Under the pieces are notes generated by a model that made no database searches, was not told where the DNA came from, and saw nothing but the letters and a program-made list of their open reading frames with translations. Shown in pieces: positions 63,469 through 64,000 of a stretch of 64,000 bases of DNA. Each line of letters starts with the position of its first letter. Position 1 is the first letter of the stretch. This DNA is from Methylocella sp. (lineage in GTDB: Bacteria > Pseudomonadota > Alphaproteobacteria > Rhizobiales > Beijerinckiaceae): positions 3,216,501 through 3,280,500 of the forward strand of contig JBBCGG010000001.1 in assembly GCA_037200525.1 (NCBI GenBank), read 5' to 3'. Both the position numbers and the translations under genes were made by a program.

Positions 63469-64000
63469 TCAGACCTCTTGCAGCAAAACGTCAAGATCGA
63501 GAGAGGAGCGTTTCCCCAGATCTTCCGCGTGAGCTTCGAGGAAGACCTCGGCTGAACGCCGACCCTCATCGCGCAGCATCGATAAAAACTCCCATTCCGC
63601 GTTGAGCTTGGAGGACGCGCCGAGCCCAACCATCATATCGCTCGCGATGCGATGGATGCGCATGCCGGCCCATTGCGCGCCTTCGCTGTCGCCGAGATTG
63701 GCGACGTTCCGGAGCAAGGCGATCATGCGCAATTCTTTCAAGAGAACCGAATTGAAAGACACTTCATTCAGGCGATTGAGAATTTCAGACGCCGTGCGGG
63801 GCGAACCCTCGCGTTCGACCGGGTTGATCTGGACGAGAATGGTGTCTTGCGATTTGCATTCTCTCACCAGAGACGTGATGGTGGGATTGCCGGAGTAACC
63901 GCCATCCCAGTAAGGCTCGCCGTCGATCTCTATGGCTTGAAACATCGTCGGCAGGCAGGCTGAGGCCAGCAACACGTCGGGCGTAATCGCGCGATTCCTA
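63469..64000 (-). CDS. Patatin-like phospholipase, 3' part
   Basis: At least 176 residues; the gene continues past the right edge. The catalytic Asp lies in EPYWDGGYSGNPTITSLV (DGG motif of patatins); the Ser elbow (GxSxG) should lie outside the window. The C-terminal end (RRSAEVFLEAHAEDLGKRSS) matches prokaryotic patatins linked to PHB metabolism. It directly precedes the GntP-type permease gene. Confidence 0.85.
   Translation of the reverse strand, partial: RNRAITPDVLLASACLPTMFQAIEIDGEPYWDGGYSGNPTITSLVRECKSQDTILVQINPVEREGSPRTASEILNRLNEVSFNSVLLKELRMIALLRNVANLGDSEGAQWAGMRIHRIASDMMVGLGASSKLNAEWEFLSMLRDEGRRSAEVFLEAHAEDLGKRSSLDLDVLLQEV

Overview
The window looks like one chromosomal segment of an alphaproteobacterium, most likely of the order Hyphomicrobiales (Rhizobiales). 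This is inferred from the high GC content, a small Omp25/Opa-type porin, Rhizobiales-style prophage genes, IS5- and IS3-type elements and the kinds of operon present. I cannot name the genus; the style would fit a methylotroph or a Bradyrhizobium relative.

Layout. (1) 1-11.2 kb is one end of a prophage. It holds a P4-type integrase beside a truncated tRNA-Lys 3' end (attachment site), an AlpA-like regulator, a RepA-like helicase followed by iteron-like repeats, both terminase genes and a tail/baseplate hub gene. Portal, capsid and tail-tube genes are absent. Near the left edge are a decayed tail gene and an exported Gly-rich protein with a peptidase-S74 chaperone domain. (2) 11.2-19 kb is host-like accessory DNA: small exported proteins, dispersed non-coding repeats, an IS3-family insertion and decayed small genes. 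(3) 18.8-26.2 kb is a second, badly decayed set of phage structural genes. The tape measure is frameshifted and carries an IS. Also present are a baseplate spike fragment, a coiled-coil gene cut by tandem IS5-type elements, and a tail-fibre-like gene frameshifted by a 22-bp duplication. (4) 26.2-36 kb is a polyamine/sarcosine catabolic cluster on the minus strand: LysR, aminobutyraldehyde dehydrogenase, YdcSTUV-type ABC transporter, then soxB-soxD-soxA. It is decaying: one permease is split, an IS630 remnant sits inside, soxD has a nonsense codon, and soxA is cut at an inversion-like junction with phage DNA. (5) 36-40 kb holds a dead IS3 copy, small membrane and unknown proteins, a PhyH-like dioxygenase and more dispersed repeats. 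(6) 40.1-46.6 kb is assimilatory nitrate reduction: a single-chain nitrate reductase fused to a CysJ-like flavoprotein, followed by nasT and nasS. (7) 47.2-51.8 kb has a porin, small exported proteins, a His-rich peptide, a truncated hydrolase and a flavin-reductase-like protein. (8) 51.9-57.4 kb is an Mrp-type antiporter operon (E-F-G-B-C-D-D') without a conventional MrpA. (9) 57.8-64 kb has an RND efflux pair, a GntP-type permease and the 3' part of a patatin-like gene.

How the parts relate. Phage DNA, IS elements and rearranged fragments of betaine/sarcosine genes (a ProX fragment at 22.2 kb and two oppositely oriented pieces of soxA at 26.3 kb) are interleaved. This suggests that mobile DNA broke up a methylamine/betaine/polyamine utilisation locus. 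Right of 40 kb the operons look intact. The least explained elements are a roughly 150-nt non-coding repeat with a hairpin at each end (copies near 12.8, 39.95 and 49.5 kb), a shared 130-bp upstream block next to both phage segments, and small families of exported or membrane peptides sharing C-terminal motifs.
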